Assembly: GCA_001464665.1 (NCBI GenBank)
Contig: LNDP01000014.1
Coordinates: 186,001 to 250,000, forward strand
Source: Acidobacteria bacterium Ga0074141
Lineage (GTDB): Bacteria > Acidobacteriota > Blastocatellia > Pyrinomonadales > Pyrinomonadaceae
Length of the DNA: 64,000 nucleotides
Direction: 5' to 3'
Shown here: positions 53,763 to 63,153 of the stretch, piece after piece
How the letters are laid out: every line of letters starts with the position of its first letter
Numbering within the stretch: the stretch's first letter is position 1
Position numbers and translations under genes: made by a program
The notes under the pieces: model-generated
The model's database searches: none
Told to the model about the DNA's origin: nothing
Seen by the model: the letters and a program-made list of their open reading frames with translations, nothing else

Positions 53763-54946
53763 GCACTGAAATAAGCGTCGGCGACCGGTTGACCGTTCGC
53801 ATTGAAAAGATCGTTCCCCGAGGCCTCGGCCTTGGGTTTGAGAACAGAACACCGATATTCGTCTCGTTGGCGGCGGCCGGCGACCTTGTCCGCGTGGTCG
53901 TTTCGCGGGTGAAGGGGAGCGCGGTTTTTGCCGAGATCGAAGAGGTCGTCGAGCCCTCGCCTGATCGCATTGAACCGCCGTGCCCGTACTTCGGATCGTG
54001 CGGCGGTTGCGATTTTCAACAACTGAATTACGCGGCCCAGCTTGAGGCAAAACACGCGATGATCGCTGATTGCCTTCGCCGGATCGCAAAGCTCGACCCG
54101 GTGCCGGAGATCGAGATGATCGGTTGCCCGGAGCCTTTCCGCTATCGGCTGCGGGCACAATGGCATGCCGATGCGAGCCGGGACATGATCGGGTATTACC
54201 GGCGGAATTCACGCGACCTGATCGACGTGCAGTCATGTATGGTGCTTGTGCCGGAGCTTGAAGAGGAAATGACGCGGTTGCGAGGCGGGCTTCACCGCAT
54301 CGACCCCAAACAAACGAAGATCCAGATCGACTCGGCATGTGGCCTAAATGGCGAAGTTTCGACGTTCTCGCGCGAACTGCTTGAGCCGACAAAGCAGATC
54401 CGGCTTGAGGCTGCGGGCGAGCGTTTTACGTTTTCCGCACGGACGTTCTTTCAGGGAAATCGTTTTCAGATCGATCGGCTGGTAGCGACGGCGATCGGCG
54501 ATGATACAGGCTCGCTGGCTTTGGATCTCTATTCGGGAGTCGGGTTGTTTACCTTGCCGCTGGCCCGTAGGTTCGAGCGGGTGTTCGGTGTTGAGGAAAG
54601 CCGTTTTGCTGTCGAATATGCCAACCGGAATGCGGAGACCGCGGGCCTCGGCAACGTCGAATTCGTCGCCGAACCGGTGCGAAAGTTCCTTGCGGAAAGC
54701 GACCTCGCCGGCGTTGATCTTGTTCTGCTTGACCCGCCGCGGGCCGGGACGGAATCCGACACGATAATGAACCTGATCGCTCTGAACCCGCGGGTTGTCG
54801 CATATGTTTCATGCGAGCCGTCGGTCCTCGCCCGCGACCTGAAGCGTTTTGTCGAGAACGGCTACCGCATCGAAAAGCTGACCGCGATCGACCTTTTCCC
54901 GCAGACGCATCACGTCGAAACGATCGCTCGGCTCGTCATCCCTTAA
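53759..54946 (+). CDS. 23S rRNA (uracil-5-)-methyltransferase, RlmD/RumA-like
   Basis: 395 residues from TTG 53759. An N-terminal TRAM domain (ISVGDRLTVRIEKIVPRGLG) is followed by the 4Fe-4S Cys set (CPYFGSCGGCDFQQL plus QSCMVL), the SAM motif (LDLYSGVGLFTLPLA), LLDPPRAGTE and the catalytic region VSCEPSVLARDL. It methylates a uridine, probably in 23S rRNA (RlmD/RlmC) or tRNA (TrmA); the Fe-S cluster favours the Rlm group. The TTG start overlaps the previous stop and no closer in-frame ATG fits the TRAM start. Confidence 0.9.
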   Translation: MSTEISVGDRLTVRIEKIVPRGLGLGFENRTPIFVSLAAAGDLVRVVVSRVKGSAVFAEIEEVVEPSPDRIEPPCPYFGSCGGCDFQQLNYAAQLEAKHAMIADCLRRIAKLDPVPEIEMIGCPEPFRYRLRAQWHADASRDMIGYYRRNSRDLIDVQSCMVLVPELEEEMTRLRGGLHRIDPKQTKIQIDSACGLNGEVSTFSRELLEPTKQIRLEAAGERFTFSARTFFQGNRFQIDRLVATAIGDDTGSLALDLYSGVGLFTLPLARRFERVFGVEESRFAVEYANRNAETAGLGNVEFVAEPVRKFLAESDLAGVDLVLLDPPRAGTESDTIMNLIALNPRVVAYVSCEPSVLARDLKRFVENGYRIEKLTAIDLFPQTHHVETIARLVIP

Positions 54947-55265
54947 GCTTGACGGCCGTTCCATAGGCAAGAACCTCGGAAGCGTTGGTCATTATCGAGC
55001 TGGTCGTGAAACGCAGGCAAATGACGGCGTCGGCATCGAGTTCGAGCGCCGCCTTTACCATTCGGCTGATCGCAGTTTGCCTCGCCTCGGTGAGCATTTC
55101 GGAATAGCCGACGATCTCGCCGCCGACAATGGATTTGAGGCTGGCAAATATATCTTTGCCAATGTGTTTTGTTTGCACTACGTTTCCGGTGACGACCCCG
55201 AGTACCTCAGCGACCTCGCGTCCGGGTATCATGTCAGTCGTGGTATAGATCATTCTCCGCTGCAT
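54936..55265 (-). CDS. YbjQ/UPF0145 family protein
   Basis: 109 residues with family features: TTTDMIPGREVAEVLGVVTG, IVGGEIVGYSEML, AISRMVKAALELDADAVI and a C-terminal YGTAVKL. Family members form pentameric rings of unknown function. It overlaps the convergent methyltransferase gene by 11 nt. Confidence 0.9.
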   Translation of the reverse strand: MQRRMIYTTTDMIPGREVAEVLGVVTGNVVQTKHIGKDIFASLKSIVGGEIVGYSEMLTEARQTAISRMVKAALELDADAVICLRFTTSSIMTNASEVLAYGTAVKLKG

Positions 55266-55405
55266 TCATTGCCTCCGTTTTCGCTAAATTGTTGATCATT
55301 ATAGGGTCTTATGTTCTGTAAGTTTAAACTTAATCACCCGCAATTCGTAAATCAGTCCAGCGAGCGGTTTGAATAGAGCTATTCAACTACTCTAAACTTC
55401 AAGTT

Positions 55406-56389
55406 ATGGCAAAAAAGAAAGGGGAATCAGGCGAGCCTTCGGCGATCATCAAGAGCTTTTCCGTCCGTTGCCGCTATTGCGGGCAGAAGAACACGGTAAA
55501 GGAAGGGTATAGAAACAACGAGGCAAACTGCGGTAAGTGCAAACTCCCGCTCTCGAACGAGGCTCATAAAAAGTGGGCGAACCTCAACAAACACGATTAC
55601 ATTCACCCGGCGGACAGCAAGGCTCTCGCGGCACTTCGTGCGATCCCGGGACTTGATACGGGCGTCAAGAAGTTGCTTGAGGTGACGGGCGAATCGGCGA
55701 TCCGCGTAACCTTTATGGCGAGTGCCGTCAAGGTAACGCCCAAGCAATGCCCTGACCTTTACGCGAAGCTTCAGGTCGCCTGTGCGACGCTTGGCGTCGA
55801 GGCTCCGGACCTGTTCATTCAACAGAATCCGATCGTTAACGCATTTACCGGCGGCGTTGAAAAACCGATCATCGTGCTCCATTCAGCGCTTATTGAGCGG
55901 CTTAGCGAGGAAGAAACGCTGGCGGTCATCGCCCACGAGGTCGGGCACATCCACGCCGAGCACGTGCTCTATTTGACGGCGGCCCAACTGATCTTGGCCA
56001 TCGCGACCATTCCGCTTGCCTCGCTGCCGATCGCGGGAATTCTCAAGGAAGTGCTGACGGCCTCGATGCGGGGTGCTCTGCTTGCCTGGATGCGGAGGGC
56101 CGAGCTTTCCTGCGACCGGGCGGCTCAGCTTGTTGTCCAGGACCCGCATGTCATCGGGCGGACGATGATGAAGCTGGCGGGCGGCACTTTCGCGTCGAAG
56201 ATCAACTACGAACTCTTTCTTGAACAGGCTCGCGAGTTCCAGAAGAATTACGACCAAAGCAAGCTCGATAAGTTTTGGGCAGACATCATCAATGCCGGGC
56301 TCTCGCATCCGTTCCCGGTCTGGCGTGTCTCGGAGATCCTGAAATGGACCGAGAGCGGCGAGTACGAAAAAGTGCTCCAGCACGCTTAA
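55406..56389 (+). CDS. M48 family metallopeptidase with zinc-ribbon N-terminus
   Basis: 327 residues. An N-terminal zinc ribbon (CRYCGQKNTV ... CGKC) is followed by a Peptidase_M48 domain with the zinc/catalytic motif AVIAHEVGHIHAEHVLY (HExxH) and the third ligand Glu in RRAELSCDRAAQL. One or two membrane segments (LILAIATIPLASLPIAG) lie between, as in HtpX-like enzymes. No signal peptide. The zinc ribbon fused to M48 is a recurring layout in Acidobacteriota-like genomes (by recollection). Confidence 0.85.
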   Translation: MAKKKGESGEPSAIIKSFSVRCRYCGQKNTVKEGYRNNEANCGKCKLPLSNEAHKKWANLNKHDYIHPADSKALAALRAIPGLDTGVKKLLEVTGESAIRVTFMASAVKVTPKQCPDLYAKLQVACATLGVEAPDLFIQQNPIVNAFTGGVEKPIIVLHSALIERLSEEETLAVIAHEVGHIHAEHVLYLTAAQLILAIATIPLASLPIAGILKEVLTASMRGALLAWMRRAELSCDRAAQLVVQDPHVIGRTMMKLAGGTFASKINYELFLEQAREFQKNYDQSKLDKFWADIINAGLSHPFPVWRVSEILKWTESGEYEKVLQHA

Positions 56390-56435
56390 GAACAGCGGCA
56401 GTTTTCAGAGCTTTTCTTTTCTGTGACTTTGTTGT

Positions 56436-56487
56436 GTGGATTCTGTGGTTTTTCCCTCGTTTTATCGGGGTAAACCACAGAATGCAC
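56436..56487. repeat. Hairpin of the TTCTGTGGT...ACCACAGAA family between convergent genes
   Basis: Arms at 56436-56451 and 56472-56487 pair over 15 of 16 positions (GTGGATTCTGTGGTTT). It lies between the convergent M48 and beta-helix genes, so it may help transcript ending, though no clean U-run exists. Confidence 0.6.
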
Positions 56488-56566
56488 AGAGGGAAAACCG
56501 AAACACACAGATTAGATCCGACTCGGCTTTCCGGACAGTCGCGGTCTAAACCTCTAACAAACCACT

Positions 56567-58222
56567 TTACAAACAGCTCCATTGCCCGGCGACGCGCATC
56601 GCGGGTGCTCCTGAGCCGCCTGCCTGGCAGGGCGTAGTGTCGCGGCGGCAGTTTTGGCAATAGACCATCGTGCCGTTCTCGGCTGCGGCCGGGAGCGCGG
56701 TTAGCAGCAGACTCGGCATCTGGACGGGCGCGCCGAAGCGGACGTCCGTTCCAAAATATGTCGGGTGGCCGCGGAGTTGGCCTTCGCCGGGCTGTCCGGT
56801 CATAAAGATCACCGTTGCCTTGTCAAAGTTGTTCGGCGTGCCGCCGGTGCAGCCTAGAATGTAGCCATCAAAGCAGAAACGGTCGCCGGTCGAATAGACC
56901 CGCACGCGGTCATCTGCCTGGAACGTCCTTGCTCCGTAAAGGTTTCCGGTCGAAACGAGTGTTCGCCGTGCCTTAAAGATCATCGGATGCTCGAAGATCG
57001 AATTGACGATGGTTATCGGATAAGAGTAATCGCCGGCGAGCGGATTCTGGACGTCGTTGTAAACGAGCGAATTGGTCATCGCCTCAGTTTGCGAACCGAT
57101 AATGGTCAGGCTGCCGCTGTCGAGAATATTAAGAAACGTTCCACCGAGTGCGTTGGTAAATCCGCCGCCGAAGGTGTCCTGAACTATGACCATTCCGACG
57201 CGTTCGAAGTGCATCGAGTTGGCTGCCTGCCCGGCTTGCCTCCGAGGATTGAGGAACAAGCAGCCTTCGATCTTCCAGTCGGTGTTTCGTGAATTGACGA
57301 AGATGCCGGTGTCGCGATTGTAAATGAACCGGCTGTTGATGATCTTGACGTAATCGAACTGCCAGTTCAGGTTTGTTTGCGGCAGCCCGTAGGCATTTAT
57401 CCCGCGGTTGAAGCCATGAAAAACGACGTGGTCTGCAACGAAGCCCTGCGAAGAATTGTAGGCGCCGATGGCCTCAAGGCCGTTGGTATTGTTGTTCGAG
57501 CGGGCGAAGAGCTCGATGTTGCGGAGCGTCACGTTCTCAACGCATTCGCCGATGCGGAAGAGCGAGCGGTTCGCTCCATCGAGCGTGATGCGGACCGGAT
57601 TTTGTCGCGGGATGTCGCTGGTCGAGGCCATCGAGTGCAACCCGGTCGAGCCTTCGAGCGTGATCCCCGAAGGCAATGCGATCGGGCCGGTAACGATGTA
57701 CTCGCCATCGGGAACCCTGACCGTGCCGCCATTACGCGAGGCGATGAACGCCATCGCACTGCGGAAGGCGTTCGTATCGTCGGTTCGGCCGTCGCCGACC
57801 GCACCAAAGTCGCGGATATTGAAGAACCCGGCCTCTCGCGGATCGGGCTCGGCGATCCAATCGTAGCTGACGGTGCCCGCAAACTGGTCGCCCGTCAGCG
57901 TAATTCGGTATCGCTTATCTGCTCCGGTGAAGCACCATTTATTTGTTGCCGCGTTTGCCCGAAATGTGACGCTCCCGGCCGAACTCTGGACGATCGAGGT
58001 TCCGGAACCCGCACAGGGCTTGATGTCCATCGGGGTCGCGCTGTCAAGATCGGTGATGGTTATGATCGTGCTCGCGGGGACATAGCGAACCGCGCAGGCG
58101 GGAGCTCGCTGCGAGGTCGGGACATCGACGACCAGGTTGTAACCCTCGAACCGATTCTGCCCAAATGCCGCTGACACACCGGCCACAGCAAGAAGAACCG
58201 CCGCACAAATTGCTTTTCTCAT
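56567..58222 (-). CDS. Secreted right-handed beta-helix protein (Pectate_lyase_3-like)
   Basis: 551 residues. Signal peptide (ICAAVLLAVAGVSAAFGQ), a lead-in domain to about residue 130, then the typical start FNIRDFGAVGDGRTDDTNAF of the pectate lyase/glycosyl hydrolase 28-like superfamily and NGGTVRVPDGEYIVTG. Many beta-helix turns follow. No convincing catalytic triad is visible, so the enzyme activity (lyase, epimerase or tail-spike-like binding) is open. A Cys-rich end (CQNCRRDTTPCQAG) is near the C-terminus. Confidence 0.82.
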   Translation of the reverse strand: MRKAICAAVLLAVAGVSAAFGQNRFEGYNLVVDVPTSQRAPACAVRYVPASTIITITDLDSATPMDIKPCAGSGTSIVQSSAGSVTFRANAATNKWCFTGADKRYRITLTGDQFAGTVSYDWIAEPDPREAGFFNIRDFGAVGDGRTDDTNAFRSAMAFIASRNGGTVRVPDGEYIVTGPIALPSGITLEGSTGLHSMASTSDIPRQNPVRITLDGANRSLFRIGECVENVTLRNIELFARSNNNTNGLEAIGAYNSSQGFVADHVVFHGFNRGINAYGLPQTNLNWQFDYVKIINSRFIYNRDTGIFVNSRNTDWKIEGCLFLNPRRQAGQAANSMHFERVGMVIVQDTFGGGFTNALGGTFLNILDSGSLTIIGSQTEAMTNSLVYNDVQNPLAGDYSYPITIVNSIFEHPMIFKARRTLVSTGNLYGARTFQADDRVRVYSTGDRFCFDGYILGCTGGTPNNFDKATVIFMTGQPGEGQLRGHPTYFGTDVRFGAPVQMPSLLLTALPAAAENGTMVYCQNCRRDTTPCQAGGSGAPAMRVAGQWSCL

Positions 58223-58306
58223 AATGAAAGTATGGGGGAAAGGGTCGCCATTCGCAAAGAAACGGCGTGTGCGTAAGATGCAGGCGATGTTTCGAAGTTG
58301 CCCGAT

Positions 58307-59347
58307 TTAACGGAATAGCGGCGGCGGCTCGGACGGTTTTCCGGCAGGATCGATGCCGAAGTGTTCGTACGCAAGTCGCGTTGCCATCCGGCCGCGGGGC
58401 GTGCGGTTGAGGAAACCGATCTGGAGAAGGTACGGCTCGATTATCTCTTCGACCGAATCTTTCTCTTCGTGAAGGGAAGCGCAGATCGTGCCGAGGCCGA
58501 CGGGGCCGCCGTCGAACTTTTCGATGATGGTCATCAGCAGTTTGCGATCGAGTTCGTCGAGGCCAAATGTGTCGACCTCCATTCGGTTAAGAGCGTCATT
58601 TGCGACAAAATCGGTGATCTTGCCGTCGTGATCGACCTCGGCGTAATCGCGAACGCGGCGGAGCAGACGATTCGCGATTCGCGGGGTGCCACGCGAGCGG
58701 CGGGCGATCTCGTTGGAGCCTGTCGGATCGATCTCGACCTCGAGGATCTTGGCCGAGCGTTCGACGATCTGCTGAAGCTCGTCGATACCGTAAAAATCGA
58801 GATGAAAGATGATGCCGAAGCGGCCGCGAAGCGGAGCGGTGATCATCCCGGGCCGCGTGGTTGCGCCGACGAGCGTGAATTTCGGCAGTTCGAGCTTTAT
58901 CGAGCGGGCGGCGGTGCCCTGGCCGATCATGATATCGAGGCTGTAATCCTCCATCGCGGGATAGAGAATTTCTTCGATCGCGGGATTGAGCCGATGGATC
59001 TCGTCGATGAACAGCACGTCGCCTTCTTCGAGGTTCGTCAGGATCGCGGCGAGGTCGCCGGCCTTTTCGATGATCGGGCCGGCGGTCGATTTGAGCGACG
59101 CGCCCATTTCATTGGCGACGATGTTTGAAAGCGTGGTCTTGCCGACGCCGGGCGGCCCGGTGAGCAGGATGTGATCGAGCGCCTCACGCCGCTTCAGGGC
59201 GGCCTTCATAAAGACGCGAAGATTATCCTTAACCTTCGCCTGGCCGATGTATTCGGCAAGTTGCGCAGGCCGAAGGCTCGCCTCGAATTTGGTTTCCTCG
59301 GGCGAGAGGTCTTCATCACGAATGTTGATCACGGCGGCTGTTGTCAC
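58307..59347 (-). CDS. ruvB: Holliday junction branch migration ATPase RuvB
   Basis: 346 residues from GTG 59347. AAA+ motifs [19 protein letters not shown], Walker [21 protein letters not shown], Walker [19 protein letters not shown] and sensor [22 protein letters not shown], followed by the winged-helix domain ([20 protein letters not shown]). Drives branch migration with RuvA, which is not adjacent. GTG 59332 is another possible start; the longer frame to 59410 is not family-like. Confidence 0.96.
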   Translation of the reverse strand: MTTAAVINIRDEDLSPEETKFEASLRPAQLAEYIGQAKVKDNLRVFMKAALKRREALDHILLTGPPGVGKTTLSNIVANEMGASLKSTAGPIIEKAGDLAAILTNLEEGDVLFIDEIHRLNPAIEEILYPAMEDYSLDIMIGQGTAARSIKLELPKFTLVGATTRPGMITAPLRGRFGIIFHLDFYGIDELQQIVERSAKILEVEIDPTGSNEIARRSRGTPRIANRLLRRVRDYAEVDHDGKITDFVANDALNRMEVDTFGLDELDRKLLMTIIEKFDGGPVGLGTICASLHEEKDSVEEIIEPYLLQIGFLNRTPRGRMATRLAYEHFGIDPAGKPSEPPPLFR

Positions 59348-59475
59348 GTAACTAATTTTTAACGCAAAGTCGCCAAGACGCAAAGGGCGTACGGTCGTTG
59401 TGCGACGCAATATGGATCATCGAAAAACCCGCCAAGAACCTTTGAACCCTTGCGACTTCGCGTTGAAAAGGCGAT

Positions 59476-60306
59476 CTAAAAAAGTAAGCCCTTAGCGTGC
59501 AGGGCGAAGATGTCCATTGAGAACGCGACCATGCAGTGCAGAATTAAACCCAGCCAAATGCTTCCATTTTTGTAGCTTAACCAGCCCAAAAAGATGCCTG
59601 CGGCGATGGCGGCGAGCGTTTCGGGCATCGGTTTGCTGAAGTGGATCATGCAATACGGCACGGTCATCACAAAGATCGAATAGAGCCCCAGCGACGGCTT
59701 GAGGCTGTGCACCAGAAAGCCGCGAAAGAAAAACTCGAGCCCGAAAAACTGGAGAAAGTATATCAGTTCCCAGATGAGCAGCGTTTGCCCGATGTACGGC
59801 TCGCCATTGTAGACCTGCAAAAACGGATACTTCGCCGCAAAGCCGTCGGTCAGCGACATCAGATAGACGAGCGGCAGCATTATTGCTGTGCAGACCGCGA
59901 GGAGCTTCCAAAATCCGGGCTCCAAACGCGGCTTCAGGCCGAAGTCTCGCAGGTCCGCTTGCCATAGAAACTTGATGATCAACGCCGGCAGTATGAAATA
60001 AAAAACCGTCACGACCAACGACCACCAACCGAGCCCGGGCAGATTGTTGTCGGGCGAATAGGCGACCCACTGCCCAAAACTCTCAAGGCTCGTGCCCTCA
60101 AGAAACGCCGCAACTGCATTCTGATTCTTAAAGTAAAAGATACACGTCAGCCCAAACGCCGTGTAGAGAAGGGCGACCAAAACTTTGCTGTCCAAACCTA
60201 CAAGGTCCGAACGGAATCTTACAAGGGTTTCTCGGATCACGATGTAAAGGGCCGCGAATGGGAAATTATAGGATGAACTAGAAGGAACTCGAAATCGTTT
60301 TCGCAA
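59476..60306 (-). CDS. CPBP family intramembrane metalloprotease (CAAX-like)
   Basis: 276 residues (TTG 60306; GTG 60240 is an alternative start). About seven hydrophobic segments. The ABI/CPBP motifs are present as LEFFFRGFLVHSL (E-x3-R, with Phe in place of the second Glu), CMIHFSKPMPETL (His) and LGLILHCMVAFSMDI. Members act on prenylated or membrane substrates; in bacteria the target is usually unknown. It lies 30 nt downstream of the true end of the NHL lipoprotein gene on the same strand, so the two may be co-transcribed. Confidence 0.82.
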   Translation of the reverse strand: MRKRFRVPSSSSYNFPFAALYIVIRETLVRFRSDLVGLDSKVLVALLYTAFGLTCIFYFKNQNAVAAFLEGTSLESFGQWVAYSPDNNLPGLGWWSLVVTVFYFILPALIIKFLWQADLRDFGLKPRLEPGFWKLLAVCTAIMLPLVYLMSLTDGFAAKYPFLQVYNGEPYIGQTLLIWELIYFLQFFGLEFFFRGFLVHSLKPSLGLYSIFVMTVPYCMIHFSKPMPETLAAIAAGIFLGWLSYKNGSIWLGLILHCMVAFSMDIFALHAKGLLF

Positions 60307-60336
60307 TCGGGGCGATGGAGCGCCGTTTGATGGTTT

Positions 60337-62326
60337 TCAACGGCCGAGGGTTACGGGGAGGTCCTTTTGGGTGGTGTTGCCGGAGAAGTCGGCGGCGAAG
60401 ACGCGGAGGATGTAGTTGCCGGGCGGGAGCGTGGCGGGGTCGATGAAGCCTTCGCTGAAGGTGTCGCCATCGACGCGGTTGGTGACGGCGACCGGAGCGG
60501 CTGCCGGGTGCGTAGGCAAATTTGACGGCCCGATGCGAGGGCATTTTCTCGAACGAGATGGTCCAGGCGTTTGGTTTTGAACTTGTGGCCGCGGCGGCTT
60601 CGGCGGCCGGGATCAGTTCGTAGCCGAGGCGATATGGAGCGAGGCGTCGGCGCTCGGCGTTGCCATCTTTGCGGTCGTAAACCTTTGCGACGACGCGCGT
60701 TTTTGCGGCGAGCTCGGTGCCGGCCGGGATCTCCATCCAGCTTTCATCAAAGAGCCGAATTTCCTCGATCACGGGAGCGATCGAGTCCGAGACGCCGGGC
60801 AAAATGAGTGCATCGAGCGCGTTCATCTCGGCACCGGGCCGGCCGGCGATGAGGTGGACGTGGTTCATCGCATTGAGCGTGCCGATGGGCTCGCCGGCTT
60901 TGAACTTCGCACCGCGCGGAACGCGGACGGACGCGGGTTTGCGTGTTGCTGGGTCGAGTTCGAAAAGGAAACGCGGGTCGCCCGAACCGCGGTCGTCGGA
61001 GTCGCGGCCGAGACGGATGTGAACGTAACCGATGGTCGGCATTCGGAGCAACTCTCGCAGCGTGCCGAAGTTCTCTGCGGCGTGCGGGTCGAGGACCTTT
61101 TCGTCGCGGATGAAGGTCGCGGACTCGCCGTAGGCACCGGGGATATCGAGCCCGTTGTGGAACCACGCCTCGGACGTCTGGTCGATGATCTCGCCGCGGA
61201 TCTCGCCGAGCGTGCCGGCAATTTCGCGGGTCCGCTCGGGCGGGTCGTAAGGCCAGCGGCCGGGCTGAAGCGAGCGAAATGCTGCGGCGGTCATCGGCTG
61301 GGAGTTATTCGATATCATTAACCCAGCTTCGGCCTTCTCGGCATGGACGATCCGGACCGCGGCGTTGTCGCTATCGGCGATGAACAAAGTGCTGCCGAGT
61401 AGAGCGAGTCCCGACGGGCGATTAAAGCGGGCGAGTCTCGGCGTGTTATCGGCGAGGCCGCGTTCGCCGCCGGCGATGGTCTCGAGATACGGGAACGAGC
61501 GAAGGCCGATCGCCCGGATCGCGTTGCCATCGGCGATGAAGATGCGGCCTTCCTCATCGGCCGTGACGGCGGTCGGGCCAACGAGCGAAGCCGATGCCGG
61601 CGAACCGTCTCTAAGCTCGTAGTCGCCATCGCCCGCCAGAGTCCAGACGCTGCCGTCGGGCTCGACGACGCGAATCCGGCGATTTCCGGAATCGGCAACG
61701 AGCAGCTTATCGCCCCGCCAGATCGCGATGCCGAGAGGAGTATCAAAGCGGGCGTCGGTTCCATCGGCAAATCCTCGTTCGCCACCGGCGAGCGTCCGGA
61801 CCGAGCCGTTTTCGATGATGCGGATGCGGTCATTGTAGGTATCGGCTACGGCGACGCGGCCGTCGGGGAAAACGGCGACGCCGGTCGGGCCATTGAAGAG
61901 AGCTTCGGCCGCGGGGCCATCGGCAAAGCCGCGAGCATTGGCACGGCCCGCGATATCGGACGGCTCTTTGCCAAATGTGAATTGCTTGATCGTATTCGTG
62001 CCGGAATCGGCGACGACAACCTCGCCGACTGTCCCGATGGCGATGCCCGAAGGCGTGTCAAAGCCTTGTTTAATCGAGACTTCGCCATCGCCGGGAATAA
62101 AGGACCGGACCTCGCCGTTTTGGCCATCGGAGACGTAGATGCGGCCCTCGTGGAAGGCGATCCCGAAGGGCTCGGCGAGCTTATTTTCAAATGAATAGGC
62201 GGTGGAGACACGCGAAAACTGGTACGGCGTAACCGTTTCCGAGCAGGCAGCAAGAAGCGAGCCCGCGACGGCTATCAAGACGGCGACGAGAATGCGAAGG
62301 CGATGCGATGAGACGATGAAATGCAC
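60337..62326 (-). CDS. NHL-repeat lipoprotein with M23-like and Ig-like C-terminal parts (frame break near 60506)
   Basis: About 660 residues if the frame break is bridged. GTG 62326 opens a lipoprotein signal (LIAVAGSLLAACSE). Six NHL beta-propeller repeats at about 40-335 (FGIAFHEGRIYVSDGQNGEV, GVAVFPDGRVAVADTYNDRI) are followed by an M23-peptidase-like part at about 380-530 (WFHNGLDIPGAYGESATFI, MNHVHLIAGRPG) and a C-terminal beta domain (GNYILRVFAADFSGN). After AYAPGS the original frame turns into Arg-rich sequence running to 60278; the natural continuation AAAPVAVTNRVDGDTFSEGF is in the +1 frame and stops at 60337. Either a pseudogene end, a sequence error, or +1 frameshifting at CCC-G. 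Confidence 0.75.
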
Positions 62327-62428
62327 GCGTGAAGAAAGAAAACTTTGCCCGAAAACGAAGGACTCTGCTACTATCTTCCTACAAGTTACAAACACAATTC
62401 AAACGCACTTTTCGGGAGGGAAATTTTC

Positions 62429-63064
62429 ATGCTTTCTTTACAAGACCTGCTCGGGCAGGATCAGGGCAACATGGCACTCGGCGAGATCAGCAACACTGTT
62501 GGGGCCGAGCCTTCGCTGGTGAACTCGGCAATTCAGATGGCGCTTCCGGCGATAATCGGCGGCCTGGCTAACAACGCGGCAAGCCCGCAGGGAGCCCAGA
62601 GCCTTGATCAGGCGCTCGAACGCGACCACGACGGCAGCATTTTCGGCAATCTCGGCGGGCTCGGGAGCATGATCCTCGGCCAGCTTCAAACGCCGGAGCC
62701 AACGCCGAAACAGCTCGACGCTGGCGGTATGCTCAATCATATATTGGGCACGAATCAGGCTCCGGTGGTCGAGCAGGTTAGCCAAAACACCGGGCTCAAC
62801 ATGGGCCAGGTAGCGCAGATATTGATGATGCTCGCTCCGCTTGTGATGGGATATCTCGGCAAGCAAAAGCAGCAGCAGGGCGTCGGTGCCGATGGCCTCG
62901 GCGGGCTGCTCGGCGGCTTGCTCGGCGGCGGGCAGTCGGCGGCCGCACCTTCCTCGGGGAATGCAATGATGGACTTTGCGTCCTCAATGCTCGACAGCGA
63001 CCGCGACGGCTCAGCGATGGACGACATCGCCTCAATGGCTTTGAACTATATGACGAAGCGTTAA
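62429..63064 (+). CDS. DUF937 domain protein
   Basis: 211 residues from ATG 62429 with GGGAGGG 9 nt upstream. The DUF937/YidB-like pattern is QALPAIIGGLANNAA-type (NSAIQMALPAIIGGLANNAA, SLDQALERDHDGSIFGNLGG), followed by LNMGQVAQILMMLAPLVMGY and Gly-rich low-complexity (GLGGLLGGLLGGG). No signal peptide. Function unknown. Divergent from the lipoprotein gene. Confidence 0.85.
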   Translation: MLSLQDLLGQDQGNMALGEISNTVGAEPSLVNSAIQMALPAIIGGLANNAASPQGAQSLDQALERDHDGSIFGNLGGLGSMILGQLQTPEPTPKQLDAGGMLNHILGTNQAPVVEQVSQNTGLNMGQVAQILMMLAPLVMGYLGKQKQQQGVGADGLGGLLGGLLGGGQSAAAPSSGNAMMDFASSMLDSDRDGSAMDDIASMALNYMTKR

Positions 63065-63081
63065 CGGATATTAGCCAACGA

Positions 63082-63109
63082 AGGCCCCGTATTTGCGAAT
63101 GCGGGGCCT
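63082..63109. terminator. Hairpin terminator between convergent genes
   Basis: AGGCCCCG (63082-63089) and CGGGGCCT (63102-63109), extended inward by a T-G pair and ATT/AAT around a TGCG loop. A moderately T-rich stretch follows (ATCTGCGCTCTGTTT). Confidence 0.7.
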
Positions 63110-63153
63110 ATCTGCGCTCTGTTTCGGCCGGTTGATCCGAAGGTTATTCCGAG

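Noticed and set aside
57377-58174. 265-codon plus-strand open frame antisense to the beta-helix gene
   Set aside because: Shadow of the minus-strand gene; composition is Arg/Asp-rich and no ribosome site is present.
58361-59128. 255-codon plus-strand open frame antisense to ruvB
   Set aside because: Shadow frame within a certain gene on the other strand.
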